From UBA2259 sp964543485 (GTDB taxonomy: Bacteria > Patescibacteriota > Dojkabacteria > SC72), in the NCBI GenBank assembly GCA_964543485.1, contig CAZIYI010000001.1:81493-145492 (forward strand): a DNA stretch of 64,000 bases, given 5' to 3'. The position numbers were made by a program, and so were the translations under genes. The notes under the pieces are model-generated. The model was not told the DNA's origin. It saw nothing but the letters and a program-made list of their open reading frames with translations, and ran no database searches. Below are positions 17,351 to 26,663 of this stretch, one piece after another (the stretch's first letter is position 1; every line of letters begins with the position of its first letter).

Positions 17351-18817
17351 CTAACCTTTAAATAGCCCTCCCACAAATGGGATCTTTTGCATACTTGCTT
17401 TAACATTTCCCATTCCTTCTTTAAAAGCAGGAGATGTGTTTGCTGGTAACCATGTTTCTAAGAATTTTGGAGCTTGGGCTGCAAAATAGAGAGAGAATAT
17501 TCTAAATATTGCAAGTAACAAGGCACCCCAACCGGGACTGATATTAGGGCTATCAAAATCGCCAACCAATCTTAAAGGAAGATATATATTACCTTGAAAA
17601 TTAATAGCATTTGGCAAATTGATAATAAATAATACTAAAGGAAATACTAGTACATTCCTTATTATTGACAGAAGCCAATTTGTAATCATACGATTATTTC
17701 CTGGAATTGCACCCAAAGTTATTTGTAGAGGTCCTAATATTACTGTAATTAATAAAGTAAAATATGCTTTAAACAAAGTAATCAATACTTTTATTGCTCC
17801 AAAGAGAACAATACCTACAACACATAGAACAATAAACATTCCAACTGCTCCTAAGACAGGACTAGATGCAAATATTGCAGTAACTAGAGCACCTTTTATT
17901 ATACCTGAGAGCCCGGCATTGGTTCCACCCAAGCTATCGTCCAAAAATGGTTGAATTCCCAGTCCTGATATAACAGAATCAGTAAAACTACGAAAAGACC
18001 CAGATATTACGGATTTCATAATATGTCCGAGTGTAGATATCGGGGCGACATTATCAGGACCAAGCATTTCTCGAATTATTAAGTTCAATATTCCACCCAG
18101 ATCAATTATCAAACCTGCAATAGCAAAACTAAAAGTTGCAATTATCAAAGATATAATTACTCTTGGTAAAACATTTCCTAACGTTACAATTGTTTGTCCT
18201 CCTAATTTATTCCTAAACATTATCATAAATCCGGCAGCTATCATGATAAGAACAAAAACTATATAAGAAATATTTAAAGATTTTGTCCATAGCCCGGTTA
18301 TACCTGCATTTGATAACTCTTCGTATCCAGTTGCAGCGTAAATACTCGTAGATCCATCTTTGTAACCAGGAACCCACTGTTGTGCAAGATGTGAGGAGAC
18401 ATTTATCATTGGATAATTGGCATACAAAGCATCACTAGCATCTGTAGTCATTCCTAACAACCCTCTTTTTAGATCATGAGGTATACTTTGATTTATTTCA
18501 ATATCTTCATAATTTGGTGTAAGCTCTGGGGCCATAAGCGTAACCCCTGCCCAGGTAATATTAACAATACTTAAACCCTCATGACTATTGATATTATCTT
18601 CTTCGCATTCTGTCCCACTTGCCGTGTTGTGCAAACACTTTGTGCCCTCCCAAGCTGGAGATATTCCCTCTGTTAAGCCCTCTTGTGCATATGTTCCAAA
18701 TGTAAAGAAGAAGACTATTATTGTAGAAAAAAATCCAAAAGATACTTTAAAACTCTTCCGAAGGAGATATCCTTTTACAAAAGAAATAAAGTTATAAATT
18801 CTTTTTGAAATATTCAT
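17351..18817 (-). CDS. VirB6/TrbL-like polytopic membrane protein
   Basis: Protein of 488 aa with a signal-like N-terminus (FFSTIIVFFFTFGTYAQE), an extracytoplasmic stretch of ~150 residues, then at least six hydrophobic segments. The first core helix is followed by MIMFRNKLGGQTIVTLGNVL and PRVIISLIIATFSFAIAGL, a pattern I associate with type IV secretion VirB6-like proteins in CPR genomes. The family forms the inner-membrane channel. Adjacent genes encode envelope proteins, and the ATPase partners are at 47-51 kb. The family call rests on topology and pattern. Confidence 0.7.
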   Translation of the reverse strand: MNISKRIYNFISFVKGYLLRKSFKVSFGFFSTIIVFFFTFGTYAQEGLTEGISPAWEGTKCLHNTASGTECEEDNINSHEGLSIVNITWAGVTLMAPELTPNYEDIEINQSIPHDLKRGLLGMTTDASDALYANYPMINVSSHLAQQWVPGYKDGSTSIYAATGYEELSNAGITGLWTKSLNISYIVFVLIMIAAGFMIMFRNKLGGQTIVTLGNVLPRVIISLIIATFSFAIAGLIIDLGGILNLIIREMLGPDNVAPISTLGHIMKSVISGSFRSFTDSVISGLGIQPFLDDSLGGTNAGLSGIIKGALVTAIFASSPVLGAVGMFIVLCVVGIVLFGAIKVLITLFKAYFTLLITVILGPLQITLGAIPGNNRMITNWLLSIIRNVLVFPLVLFIINLPNAINFQGNIYLPLRLVGDFDSPNISPGWGALLLAIFRIFSLYFAAQAPKFLETWLPANTSPAFKEGMGNVKASMQKIPFVGGLFKG

Positions 18818-18843
18818 ATATTATGTATAAAATAAATTAACTA

Positions 18844-20271
18844 TTATGGACCAATATCTCGATCAACTCCTCTAGTTCCTTTTACTTTTTCAAGTAAAAA
18901 TTTATTATACTCTACATCTGTTGGAGTAGCATCTACAGTAGGAATATCATCATACTCATTAACTTTTCTCTCCTTATAAAGATGAGACATATCCCAAGCA
19001 CACCTAACAGTTGCCTGAATTAGTGTTCCCTCAATTTCAACTTGACAATCTGTTAAATAATACTTCTTTTTACCTAAATCTGTTGACGGTATAGATACAA
19101 CCATATTCCTTGTATCCATAAATGTATTAGTACATGCAGATTCACTTGCACAGTCTTCATCAGATCCAAAAGGAGAGGACATCATAAGAACAATATCATC
19201 TGTAGAAATACATTCTGGATTACCCTCACTAAAGAAATAACATTTAAAAAAGTTAAGTATTACTTTAATTTGATTAACAATAGAAGATTCTTCTGTACCC
19301 CAACCAAATATATATTTTAAACGTTCAACCGATTGAGTAAACACATCAATTCTACATGCCTCATAAGGGATTTCGCCTTCCTTCCAGTCCCAATCAATAA
19401 AATCTGCACTTTGACACTCATCTATTCGCTCAAGAGTTTCTTCCTTCTCATTGGGTGCTCTATAAAAAGAATCTTGCAGAAATTCAGAAATAACATTAGA
19501 CTTTTGAGGATTTACATTTGATATATTATTATATTTCTTGTCTTCGCACTTATTACCTAGTTCTTTTTCTAGTGCAATATCACCATCTGCAGACTTCGCA
19601 TCAGTATCACTAAATTTGAGAAAATAATCAGTCTTAAAAGGTACATCTTCTTTAATACCCTTATATTCATAAATATTGTTATTTGGAGGAAGCATAGAGT
19701 TAGCCAATTCCTCATCAATTTGCTCTCCTGCTGGTTTAAGAGTGTAAGAATCTTTTTTTATCAATCTATTAGAATCTTTAACTTCAACCCCTGAATAGAG
19801 TTCTAATGGAATAGTAACTCTAATTAATTTTAAAGGTGTATCAAAAGATATATTAAACCCCCCCTTATCTTTTGCACCATACTCTCCATAAAAGGGGACG
19901 TCTACCTCGCTATCTCTATAACAAATAGATTCTGTCTTTATCTCCATAATGTTATCATTTTTACATTGCACAGAAGAATTTATTGCTGATAATACTTCAG
20001 AATTGTTTTTAGAAGTCTCCTCTGCAATTTTCATAATGGTATTCTCCAATTCCTTTATTTCATAGGTTTTTAATATTTCTTCATTAGGTAATAATTCTTC
20101 TAAAGATATAATTTCATCAAATTCTTGATTTTTTGAAGAAAGAGATTTGAGATCAATAGTTTCTTTGTCTGACTTTGAAAAGTTAACAACAAATATTATA
20201 AACATGGAAACAAATACCATTGAAAGTAAAAACAATATAGGTTTTAATTTGTTTGAAACTCTTCGATACAT
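18844..20271 (-). CDS. membrane-anchored, cysteine-containing protein of unknown function
   Basis: Protein of 475 aa with one N-terminal transmembrane helix (about residues 11-32, ILFLLSMVFVSMFIIFVVNF) and a long extracytoplasmic region. The second half contains many cysteines, including NFFKCYFF, NPECIST and EDCASESACTN, which suggests disulfides. No known domain is recognised. Gaps of 17 and 26 nt to its neighbours place it in the VirB6-like operon, so it is a candidate structural subunit of the same complex. Confidence 0.6.
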   Translation of the reverse strand: MYRRVSNKLKPILFLLSMVFVSMFIIFVVNFSKSDKETIDLKSLSSKNQEFDEIISLEELLPNEEILKTYEIKELENTIMKIAEETSKNNSEVLSAINSSVQCKNDNIMEIKTESICYRDSEVDVPFYGEYGAKDKGGFNISFDTPLKLIRVTIPLELYSGVEVKDSNRLIKKDSYTLKPAGEQIDEELANSMLPPNNNIYEYKGIKEDVPFKTDYFLKFSDTDAKSADGDIALEKELGNKCEDKKYNNISNVNPQKSNVISEFLQDSFYRAPNEKEETLERIDECQSADFIDWDWKEGEIPYEACRIDVFTQSVERLKYIFGWGTEESSIVNQIKVILNFFKCYFFSEGNPECISTDDIVLMMSSPFGSDEDCASESACTNTFMDTRNMVVSIPSTDLGKKKYYLTDCQVEIEGTLIQATVRCAWDMSHLYKERKVNEYDDIPTVDATPTDVEYNKFLLEKVKGTRGVDRDIGP

Positions 20272-20288
20272 TTATATTTTTCAAATAT

Positions 20289-21887
20289 TTAATTAAGTAA
20301 TAATCCATAATCCGTTAACAAATCAACCTTTCCTCCACCTACCTCTCCTAACTTACTTACATCCAATTCTATCTCATTTAATGATAGATTAAAATCATAT
20401 TTATTACCTATAGCACCAAGAATATAAATCTGTAATATATCAGCATCAGAAAAAGAGAAATACGAAGAACCATCCTCGCTTCTTACATCCCCTATAACTA
20501 ACTCCCATGTACCATTAGTATCAGGTAAAACAGAAACATAACCAGAACTACCAACCGTACCTAATTCATCATTGTCAATAATCTTTCCAACTAATACTAA
20601 ATCAGATAGGTCATCAGAATTAACAACCTCTCCTACCCTAGTTTCTAAAGGAGGAGAAGAAGAGAGTGTAGAAAAAGTTTTAAACGTATATTTCTGCCCA
20701 TCGTAATCATATACATCATCACCTGAATATATCTCAAAGTAGTATGTAGTATCTGGTTGTAATCTACCACTCTCTATGTAATGAGAGTAGTACTCTCCCT
20801 TTTCAGTATAGGTATCTCTTGAATCGACAATCTCCTCAGTTAACTCTGTCTTACTAGTACCATATTTAACATATCCCTCCTCTTTTTGAGATGATCTCCA
20901 AGAGATTACAGCATAAGTATCTGTTAAATTTGTTACTGTTACAGTATCCTCTCCCGATTCCATCTCTATACTCCCTGCACTTGCAACTAAATCTTCCCAC
21001 TGAACATCCTGTCTTCTCGTGTACGCTTGAGGTTGAACAGGAACAACTGGTTTTACAGGTTGCTCTGGTTCTTCCGGTTCCTCCGGCTCTTCAGGAACAA
21101 TAATCTCCTGAGAAGTACCTAAATCTGCAATATCAGGGAAATACTCTAACAAACTACTACCAAGAACCTCTTCTAACTGAATTGATTGAAGTAGTTTCCC
21201 CTTATTATCAAAAAGAGATGAATATGCACCCTCTAGTACCCCCCCTCTGTCTACACCACTTCGTGCAAGAACTGTAAGACTCGTACTTTCCGTTACCTGG
21301 AGAATACTTTTATCCGATACACTTCTAATTGATGACAAGTCTAAAGTCCAATTCCCAGTAGTAGGAACTTGAGTAGAAACAGGATATGTACTTTTATCAC
21401 TAAAAAAGACATAAAGTATCACATCATCCAAATTACTTCCTGTAATCGAACCGTACACAGGATTAGGAATTGGAGTAGTATCACTAATTGGAGCAGTTGA
21501 GAACTTATATTCAACCCCCTCCTTATTCTTAAACTTTTTACCATCTGAAAGTATTATAAAAGAATACTCAGTAGATGGCTCTAAGCTATCCAAAACAACA
21601 TAATGAGACACCTTGTTGAAGCTACTCCGACTATCCTGAATGGGACTTTGTTCAACCCCATTAAGAATAGGGACAACATATCCACTGGTCTTTTTCTCTG
21701 TGACCCAACTTACTGTTAGAGAATTTGTAGTTATATTCGATATCAATACATCCTGCGGTGTAGAATCTGAACCCGCATTAGCAATAAATTGAACACCCTT
21801 GTAAACAAGAAAAACTACTGCAGGAATCCCAAACAGCAGTACTAAAACCAACCCTAACTGTCTCTTCTGATGTGGAGTTAAATTCAT
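20289..21887 (-). CDS. membrane-anchored protein with duplicated FN3-plus-beta modules
   Basis: I start at the ATG at 21885-21887 (MNLTPHQKRQLGLVLV); an upstream in-frame TTG is less likely. The product is about 532 aa. One N-terminal transmembrane helix is followed by two copies of the same unit: an FN3-like domain (NSLTVSWVTEKKTSGYV...LEPSTEYSFI; ISWRSSQKEEGYVKYG...LQPDTTYYFEIYS) and a second beta-rich domain (TGNWTLDLSSIRS; NGTWELVIGDVRS). A Pro/Glu linker (VPEEPEEPEEPEQP) separates the copies. It leads the VirB6-like operon and probably mediates extracellular adhesion or forms a scaffold. Confidence 0.7.
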   Translation of the reverse strand: MNLTPHQKRQLGLVLVLLFGIPAVVFLVYKGVQFIANAGSDSTPQDVLISNITTNSLTVSWVTEKKTSGYVVPILNGVEQSPIQDSRSSFNKVSHYVVLDSLEPSTEYSFIILSDGKKFKNKEGVEYKFSTAPISDTTPIPNPVYGSITGSNLDDVILYVFFSDKSTYPVSTQVPTTGNWTLDLSSIRSVSDKSILQVTESTSLTVLARSGVDRGGVLEGAYSSLFDNKGKLLQSIQLEEVLGSSLLEYFPDIADLGTSQEIIVPEEPEEPEEPEQPVKPVVPVQPQAYTRRQDVQWEDLVASAGSIEMESGEDTVTVTNLTDTYAVISWRSSQKEEGYVKYGTSKTELTEEIVDSRDTYTEKGEYYSHYIESGRLQPDTTYYFEIYSGDDVYDYDGQKYTFKTFSTLSSSPPLETRVGEVVNSDDLSDLVLVGKIIDNDELGTVGSSGYVSVLPDTNGTWELVIGDVRSEDGSSYFSFSDADILQIYILGAIGNKYDFNLSLNEIELDVSKLGEVGGGKVDLLTDYGLLLN

Positions 21888-21925
21888 CTTTCTATGATAC
21901 AAGGTACCAATATCAATATCAACGA

Positions 21926-22261
21926 TTAGCTATCAGATCTCTTGGAAGAAATGCCCTCTAAAATTCCAGAACCAATAGCCATAATAGAAGTAATCTTTTT
22001 TATTGGTACCAAAACAGCACTATTCACTTGATATACAGTACCTTTTACAGTACTAACCATCCCTTCTACATCACTGATAATTCCATTTGCCACTCTTAAA
22101 GTTTCCTGTGCATCAATAACAATTTTCTTAGCTTCCTTAATTGTATTCCCAGATTCTTTGAGTAACATTGCTAATTGATATAGAACAAAACAAACAAAGA
22201 ATGTAAAAACACCAATAATAATCATCCAGTACAAACTTGGTATACTCTCCATTTTGATCAT
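21926..22261 (-). CDS. small membrane protein, DUF948-like
   Basis: Protein of 111 aa. A hydrophobic helix (MIIIGVFTFFVCFVLYQLAML) is followed by a long amphipathic or coiled-coil region (GNTIKEAKKIVIDAQETLRV...). This resembles the YtxG/DUF948 family of small membrane proteins of unclear function. The start could be the first Met or Met4 (MESIPSLYW). It is divergent from rsmE and may be the first gene of the minus-strand envelope operon. Confidence 0.55.
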   Translation of the reverse strand: MIKMESIPSLYWMIIIGVFTFFVCFVLYQLAMLLKESGNTIKEAKKIVIDAQETLRVANGIISDVEGMVSTVKGTVYQVNSAVLVPIKKITSIMAIGSGILEGISSKRSDS

Positions 22262-22318
22262 AGTGTAAATTTAATATATATAATTATGCTTGTATTTACA
22301 TACTAATGTCAAGCTAAA

Positions 22319-22327
22319 TGGTATAAT
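22319..22327 (+). promoter_or_regulatory. extended -10 element for rsmE
   Basis: TGGTATAAT ends 5 nt before the rsmE ATG at 22333, which would make the transcript leaderless. No strong -35 box is needed for an extended -10 promoter. Confidence 0.6.
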
Positions 22328-22332
22328 TAAGT

Positions 22333-23061
22333 ATGAATAGATTCTTTATTAAACACAAATTAAATATTGATGACACTGTCCATCTCTCAGATTCGGACAG
22401 TGAATTCGTTATAAATAGCATCAAATTAAAAGTAGAAAATTTCATTGAAGTAGAAACATATGATGCTGTATATTTAGCTGTAATTACGGACATATCTAAG
22501 AATTCTGTTGAGGTTGAGATATTAGAAGAGATTGGGAAAAAAGAAGAACAAAATCTCCATGATTTAACAATATTACAATCCCTTATTGGAGATAATAAAT
22601 TTAACTTTTTCTTAGAGAAATCAATTGAAATAGGTATTGACCGAATTATCCCAATAGAATCTTCTTACTCAACAATAGATAGAAACAAAGCATTAAAGAA
22701 GTTTGGACTTTGGAAAAAAATAATTAAAGATGCAACAGAACAATCTAGAAACATCACTCCTACAATATTGGAAAAACCAATTAAATTAAAAGATCTCTTG
22801 ATTAAAGATATACCTAATAGAATATGCCTCTCAACCGAAAATACATCCTCTATAAGTCTAGATAGATATTTTGCAAAAACTAATATAAAAGAACCAACAA
22901 TAATTGCTATCGGACCAGAAAAGGGTTGGAGTAGTAATGATATTGAAATATTTAGGAGTTTAGATTTCACCTTTATTAAACTTAAAGGTAATATATTAAG
23001 AACTGAAAGTACTGGATTGGTAATAGGGAGTATAATTAAATACTTAAAAGGAGAAATATAA
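22333..23061 (+). CDS. rsmE: 16S rRNA m3U1498 methyltransferase RsmE
   Basis: SPOUT-family methyltransferase of 242 aa that modifies U1498 of 16S rRNA. The N-terminal PUA-like part starts MNRFFIKHKL. The knotted SAM domain shows EKSIEIGIDRIIPIES, an EQSRN motif, AIGPEKGWS and the closing LRTESTGLVIGSIIKY. The usual family sequence is GPEGG, so a lysine replaces one glycine. The stop overlaps the next ATG (TAATG), so the two rRNA methylases are coupled. Confidence 0.92.
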   Translation: MNRFFIKHKLNIDDTVHLSDSDSEFVINSIKLKVENFIEVETYDAVYLAVITDISKNSVEVEILEEIGKKEEQNLHDLTILQSLIGDNKFNFFLEKSIEIGIDRIIPIESSYSTIDRNKALKKFGLWKKIIKDATEQSRNITPTILEKPIKLKDLLIKDIPNRICLSTENTSSISLDRYFAKTNIKEPTIIAIGPEKGWSSNDIEIFRSLDFTFIKLKGNILRTESTGLVIGSIIKYLKGEI

Positions 23062-24086
23062 TGGGAAGAAAGAGAACAAGAAACAATTACAAGAAACCGA
23101 GAAGTTTTAACAAAGATTCGGAATCAAAATACTTTACAAAAGATGATATCTTTATTTCCAGAATGGCTAGTATTCTAAGAATCCCAAAGAATGCTGTTTT
23201 AGAAACATTTAACCAGAGAGCTTTAACAACAATTAGGTTAAATTCGTTGATGGGAAATCCTAGGGATACTTTAAGAAGATTAAAATCTAGGGGCTATGAA
23301 CTTAAAAGTGTACCATGGTCTCTAAATACATATGTTGTAACTAATCGAGACAAAGGAGAGATTTCTCAAATAGATGAATATAGAGAGGGTACTTTTTACA
23401 TACAAGATTTGTCTAGTATCTTAGCGACATTAGTACTAGATCCAAAACCAAATGAAAAAATAGTAGATGTTTGTTCTGCACCAGGCAGTAAAACAACACA
23501 TATTGCAGATTTAACAAAGAATAAAGCAATTATAATTGCTAATGATATAGAGGTAGGAAGAACTAACTCCCTTCGCAATGTAATAGAGCAATTCGGAGCA
23601 ACTAGTGCAAAGATTACTCTAAGTGATGGAAGAGAGTTTGGGAAGAAGTATCCTGACTATTTCGACAAAGTACTTTTAGACGCCCCATGTAGTGGAGAGG
23701 GGAGAATATACATGAGAGGACAGAAACCTTTAAGATTTTGGAGTGTAAAAAAAGTAAAATCCTCAGTTATGATTCAAAGAGAATTACTTGAATCTGCTTT
23801 TAGAACTCTTAAAACTAATGGCACTTTGGTATATTCAACATGTACACTAGAGCCAGATGAGAACGAAGGTGTATTAACGACATTGTTAAACAATCATAAA
23901 AATGCTCAGATAGTTGATATTGATATTGTAAATACTCAAGCGTTTAAGGACTACAAAAAACATATTACAAGAGGTATTACTCACTGGAGTGGTAATCAAT
24001 ACCACCCATCTGTTAAAAATAGTATAAGGATACTCCCATCGTCTGAAATGATGGGCTTCTTTATAGCAAAGATAGTAAAAAAATAG
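23061..24086 (+). CDS. NOP2/Sun-family RNA m5C methyltransferase
   Basis: SAM-dependent cytosine-5 RNA methyltransferase of 341 aa. The SAM motif I is VDVCSAPGSKTTHIADL. The release cysteine is in DAPCSGEGR and the catalytic cysteine in STCTLEPDENEG. It lacks the N-terminal NusB-like domain of RsmB, so it is closer to RsmF or generic NOP2/Sun enzymes. It is translationally coupled to rsmE, making 16S rRNA the likely target. Confidence 0.9.
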   Translation: MGRKRTRNNYKKPRSFNKDSESKYFTKDDIFISRMASILRIPKNAVLETFNQRALTTIRLNSLMGNPRDTLRRLKSRGYELKSVPWSLNTYVVTNRDKGEISQIDEYREGTFYIQDLSSILATLVLDPKPNEKIVDVCSAPGSKTTHIADLTKNKAIIIANDIEVGRTNSLRNVIEQFGATSAKITLSDGREFGKKYPDYFDKVLLDAPCSGEGRIYMRGQKPLRFWSVKKVKSSVMIQRELLESAFRTLKTNGTLVYSTCTLEPDENEGVLTTLLNNHKNAQIVDIDIVNTQAFKDYKKHITRGITHWSGNQYHPSVKNSIRILPSSEMMGFFIAKIVKK

Positions 24087-24101
24087 GGGAGTTACCCCCT
24101 A
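24077..24101 (-). terminator. intrinsic terminator for pnp
   Basis: On the minus strand TAGGGG pairs with CCCCTA (6-bp stem, 6-nt loop, 24084-24101) and is followed by seven T (24083 to 24077). It starts 6 nt after the pnp stop. It also lies over the 3' end of the convergent methylase gene. Confidence 0.8.
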
Positions 24102-24107
24102 CTTCTA

Positions 24108-26210
24108 TTATTCCTTAGTAACTTCTTCCTTCTTCTCGTTTACCTGTTTAATACTTAGCTTTAACTTACCATCTCTTTCCTTAGAAACAAGCTTTACTTT
24201 TACATCATCTCCCTCTTTAAGATACTTTCTTACATCTTTAACAAACTCGTCTGTAATTTCGGACACATGGACTAAGCCAGATAGACCTGGAGCTATATCT
24301 ACAAATGCACCATACTCCATTATACTTGCAACTTTACCGTCATATATTTCTCCAACAACTGGAACTAAACCAAGTTTTTTAACATAAGCTAGAGCAATAT
24401 CTATAGATTCTTGATTCATTGCATAGATATTTACAGCACCATTTTCTTCGACAGTAATCTCTGCTCCTGTTCTTTCTGTTAACTCTCTAATATTTTTACC
24501 ACCTGGACCTATTAACTCTCCAATCTTGTCTACTGGAATCTCTGCTCTAACAACCTTTGGTGCAAAATTGGATAATTCTGCTTTAGGTTGAGATATTGCT
24601 TTCTCCATTACCTCTAATACTTTTAATCTTGCAATTTTTGATTTCTCAAAAGTTTCTTTAACAATCTCTATGGTTAAACCCTTCATTTTGTTATCCATTT
24701 GTACAGCAGTAATACCATCTTTTGTACCTGTAACTTTGAAATCCATATCTCCATAGAAATCTTCTACACCCTGCATATCTGCAAGAATATGGAATGTACC
24801 ATTCTCTTCATTTACTAATCCACAAGCTATTCCTCCAACCATCTTTTTAATTGGAACACCTGCTGCCATTAAAGCAAGAGTTGAACCACATGCAGACGCC
24901 ATTGAGCTAGAACCGTTTTCTCCTTGAACCTCAGACATAACTAATATTGTGTATGGGAATTCATCTACAGATGGAATTACAGGAATCAATGCTTTCTCTG
25001 CTAACATTCCATGCCCAATTGCTCTTCTACTTGGAGATAGGCGTACTCTATCAGCATCTCCATAAGCAAAAGGTAAATCATTGTAGTAATGCATATATCT
25101 TTTCTCTTTCTCACCTAACATATCATCAACTAACTTTGCATCTTTAAGTGTACCCAATGTAGCAATAGAGAGCACCTGTGTTACACCTCTAGTAAATAGG
25201 GCAGAGCCATGTACTCTTGGTAAAAGATCTACCTCTGCATCCATTTCTCGTATTTCATCAAAGTCCCTGTTATCAGCTCTTTTACTCTTTTCTGCAACAT
25301 ACTTTCTCATAGTCTTTTTAAGAAGCTTTTCATATCCCTCACTCATTTGAGATTTAGAGTATTTACCTTCAAAGTTTTTAAATACCTCTTCTTTAGTAGA
25401 TTCATGTAACTCTTTATCTCCCTTTAAGAGATTTTCTAGAAGTCTATCACCTAAAAATTTGGAAATCTCTTCTATCATTGCTTCGTCTACACTAAATGAA
25501 ACATACTCCTTTCCCACCTTTTCTAACTTCTTCAAAAATTCATTCTGAACATCTATCCATTTTTGCATCTCAGATAAGCTCATTTCCATTGCCTTAATTA
25601 CATCTGATTCAGGGATTTCATAACAACCTGCATCAATCATTGTAAAGACCTTTCCATCACCCCCTAATACATAGTTCATTTTATTCTCCTGATCTACATC
25701 TTCCATACTTCTATAGATTGCCTTAATACTATCTCCCTCCATACCCATTCGGACACCTGCAATAGGGCCATCAAATGGTGCATGTGAGTTCATAAGGGCA
25801 ACTGAGGCAGCATTTATTGCTAAAATTACAGGATCATTCTCCTCATCATATGACATTACTGTAACAATCAAGCTTAACTCATCCCTGTAATCGTCTGGAA
25901 ATCTAGATCGTAGTGCTCTATCTATCATTCTTGCTTTCAAAACTGCATCATCACTTGGGAATCTCTCAATTTTTACAAATCTAGATCCATTAATCTTACC
26001 TGATGCATAGAACCTCTCAATATATTCAACAGACATTGGGAAGTAATCATTTTCCTGCTTTGCTTTAGCAGTATTAACATTAACCTCAACAACAGTATCA
26101 CCCATTCTTGCAATAACTGCACTTTCTGACTTTAAAGCAAGTTTTCCTGTTTCAAATGAACACTTCCTACCATCTATTTCAAACTCATAAATTTTTTGAT
26201 TAAACAACAT
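24108..26210 (-). CDS. pnp: polynucleotide phosphorylase
   Basis: 3'-5' exoribonuclease of 700 aa that uses phosphate. The layout is RNase PH-like domain 1, an alpha-helical domain, RNase PH-like domain 2 (FTRGVTQVLSIATLGT, EVQGENGSSSMASACGSTLA, VGGIACGLV), a KH domain (IGPGGKNIRELTERTGAEI) and an S1 domain (VGEIYDGKVASIMEYGAFVD). Length and domains are standard. It is the last gene of nusA-infB-rpsO-pnp and is followed by a strong terminator. Confidence 0.97.
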   Translation of the reverse strand: MLFNQKIYEFEIDGRKCSFETGKLALKSESAVIARMGDTVVEVNVNTAKAKQENDYFPMSVEYIERFYASGKINGSRFVKIERFPSDDAVLKARMIDRALRSRFPDDYRDELSLIVTVMSYDEENDPVILAINAASVALMNSHAPFDGPIAGVRMGMEGDSIKAIYRSMEDVDQENKMNYVLGGDGKVFTMIDAGCYEIPESDVIKAMEMSLSEMQKWIDVQNEFLKKLEKVGKEYVSFSVDEAMIEEISKFLGDRLLENLLKGDKELHESTKEEVFKNFEGKYSKSQMSEGYEKLLKKTMRKYVAEKSKRADNRDFDEIREMDAEVDLLPRVHGSALFTRGVTQVLSIATLGTLKDAKLVDDMLGEKEKRYMHYYNDLPFAYGDADRVRLSPSRRAIGHGMLAEKALIPVIPSVDEFPYTILVMSEVQGENGSSSMASACGSTLALMAAGVPIKKMVGGIACGLVNEENGTFHILADMQGVEDFYGDMDFKVTGTKDGITAVQMDNKMKGLTIEIVKETFEKSKIARLKVLEVMEKAISQPKAELSNFAPKVVRAEIPVDKIGELIGPGGKNIRELTERTGAEITVEENGAVNIYAMNQESIDIALAYVKKLGLVPVVGEIYDGKVASIMEYGAFVDIAPGLSGLVHVSEITDEFVKDVRKYLKEGDDVKVKLVSKERDGKLKLSIKQVNEKKEEVTKE

Positions 26211-26303
26211 AAATAATTATATTAAAAAATATTAAATATCAAACTAAATAACTTAGTAGTTATATCAATATAGAGGGAAAAAAGAAAGACCTGAAAAACA
26301 GTA

Positions 26304-26567
26304 TTATATCTTTATTTTCTTAGTAAATGTCTCATACCTCTCTGGTTCGCTTTGTGAAAGGTACTGTAATAACCTTCTCCTTTTACCAACTTTCTGAAGT
26401 AAACCTCTTCTTGAGTGATTATCTTTTTTGTGATCCTTAAGATGTTCACTTAACTTTAATATCTCTTGCGTAAGAATAGCTACTTGAACTTCGGGAGAAC
26501 CAGTATCACCCTCATGGAGGGCAAAGGAGTTCACAATCTTTTGTTTTTCATCTTTAGATAATGCCAT
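26304..26567 (-). CDS. rpsO: 30S ribosomal protein S15
   Basis: Primary 16S rRNA binding protein of 87 aa. Family residues include ALHEGDTGSPEVQVAILTQE, LSEHLKDHKKDNHSRRGLL and KRRRLLQYL. The rpsO-pnp pairing is widely conserved. The flanking spacers are 96 and 93 nt, long for this genome, and could hold regulatory structure. Confidence 0.97.
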   Translation of the reverse strand: MALSKDEKQKIVNSFALHEGDTGSPEVQVAILTQEILKLSEHLKDHKKDNHSRRGLLQKVGKRRRLLQYLSQSEPERYETFTKKIKI

Positions 26568-26617
26568 ATATTCTAGATTAACATCATATATCTGTTTTTA
26601 CAATAGCACAACATCGT

Positions 26618-26650
26618 ACAAACCCTATTTTATATTATTATAGGATTTGT
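26618..26650. promoter_or_regulatory. hairpin in infB-rpsO spacer
   Basis: ACAAACCCTA (26618-26627) faces TAGGATTTGT (26641-26650): a 10-bp arm pair with one G-T wobble and a 13-nt AT-rich loop. No U-tract follows on either strand, so it looks like a leader or processing element for rpsO rather than a terminator. Confidence 0.45.
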
Positions 26651-26663
26651 GTCAAACATTTCT

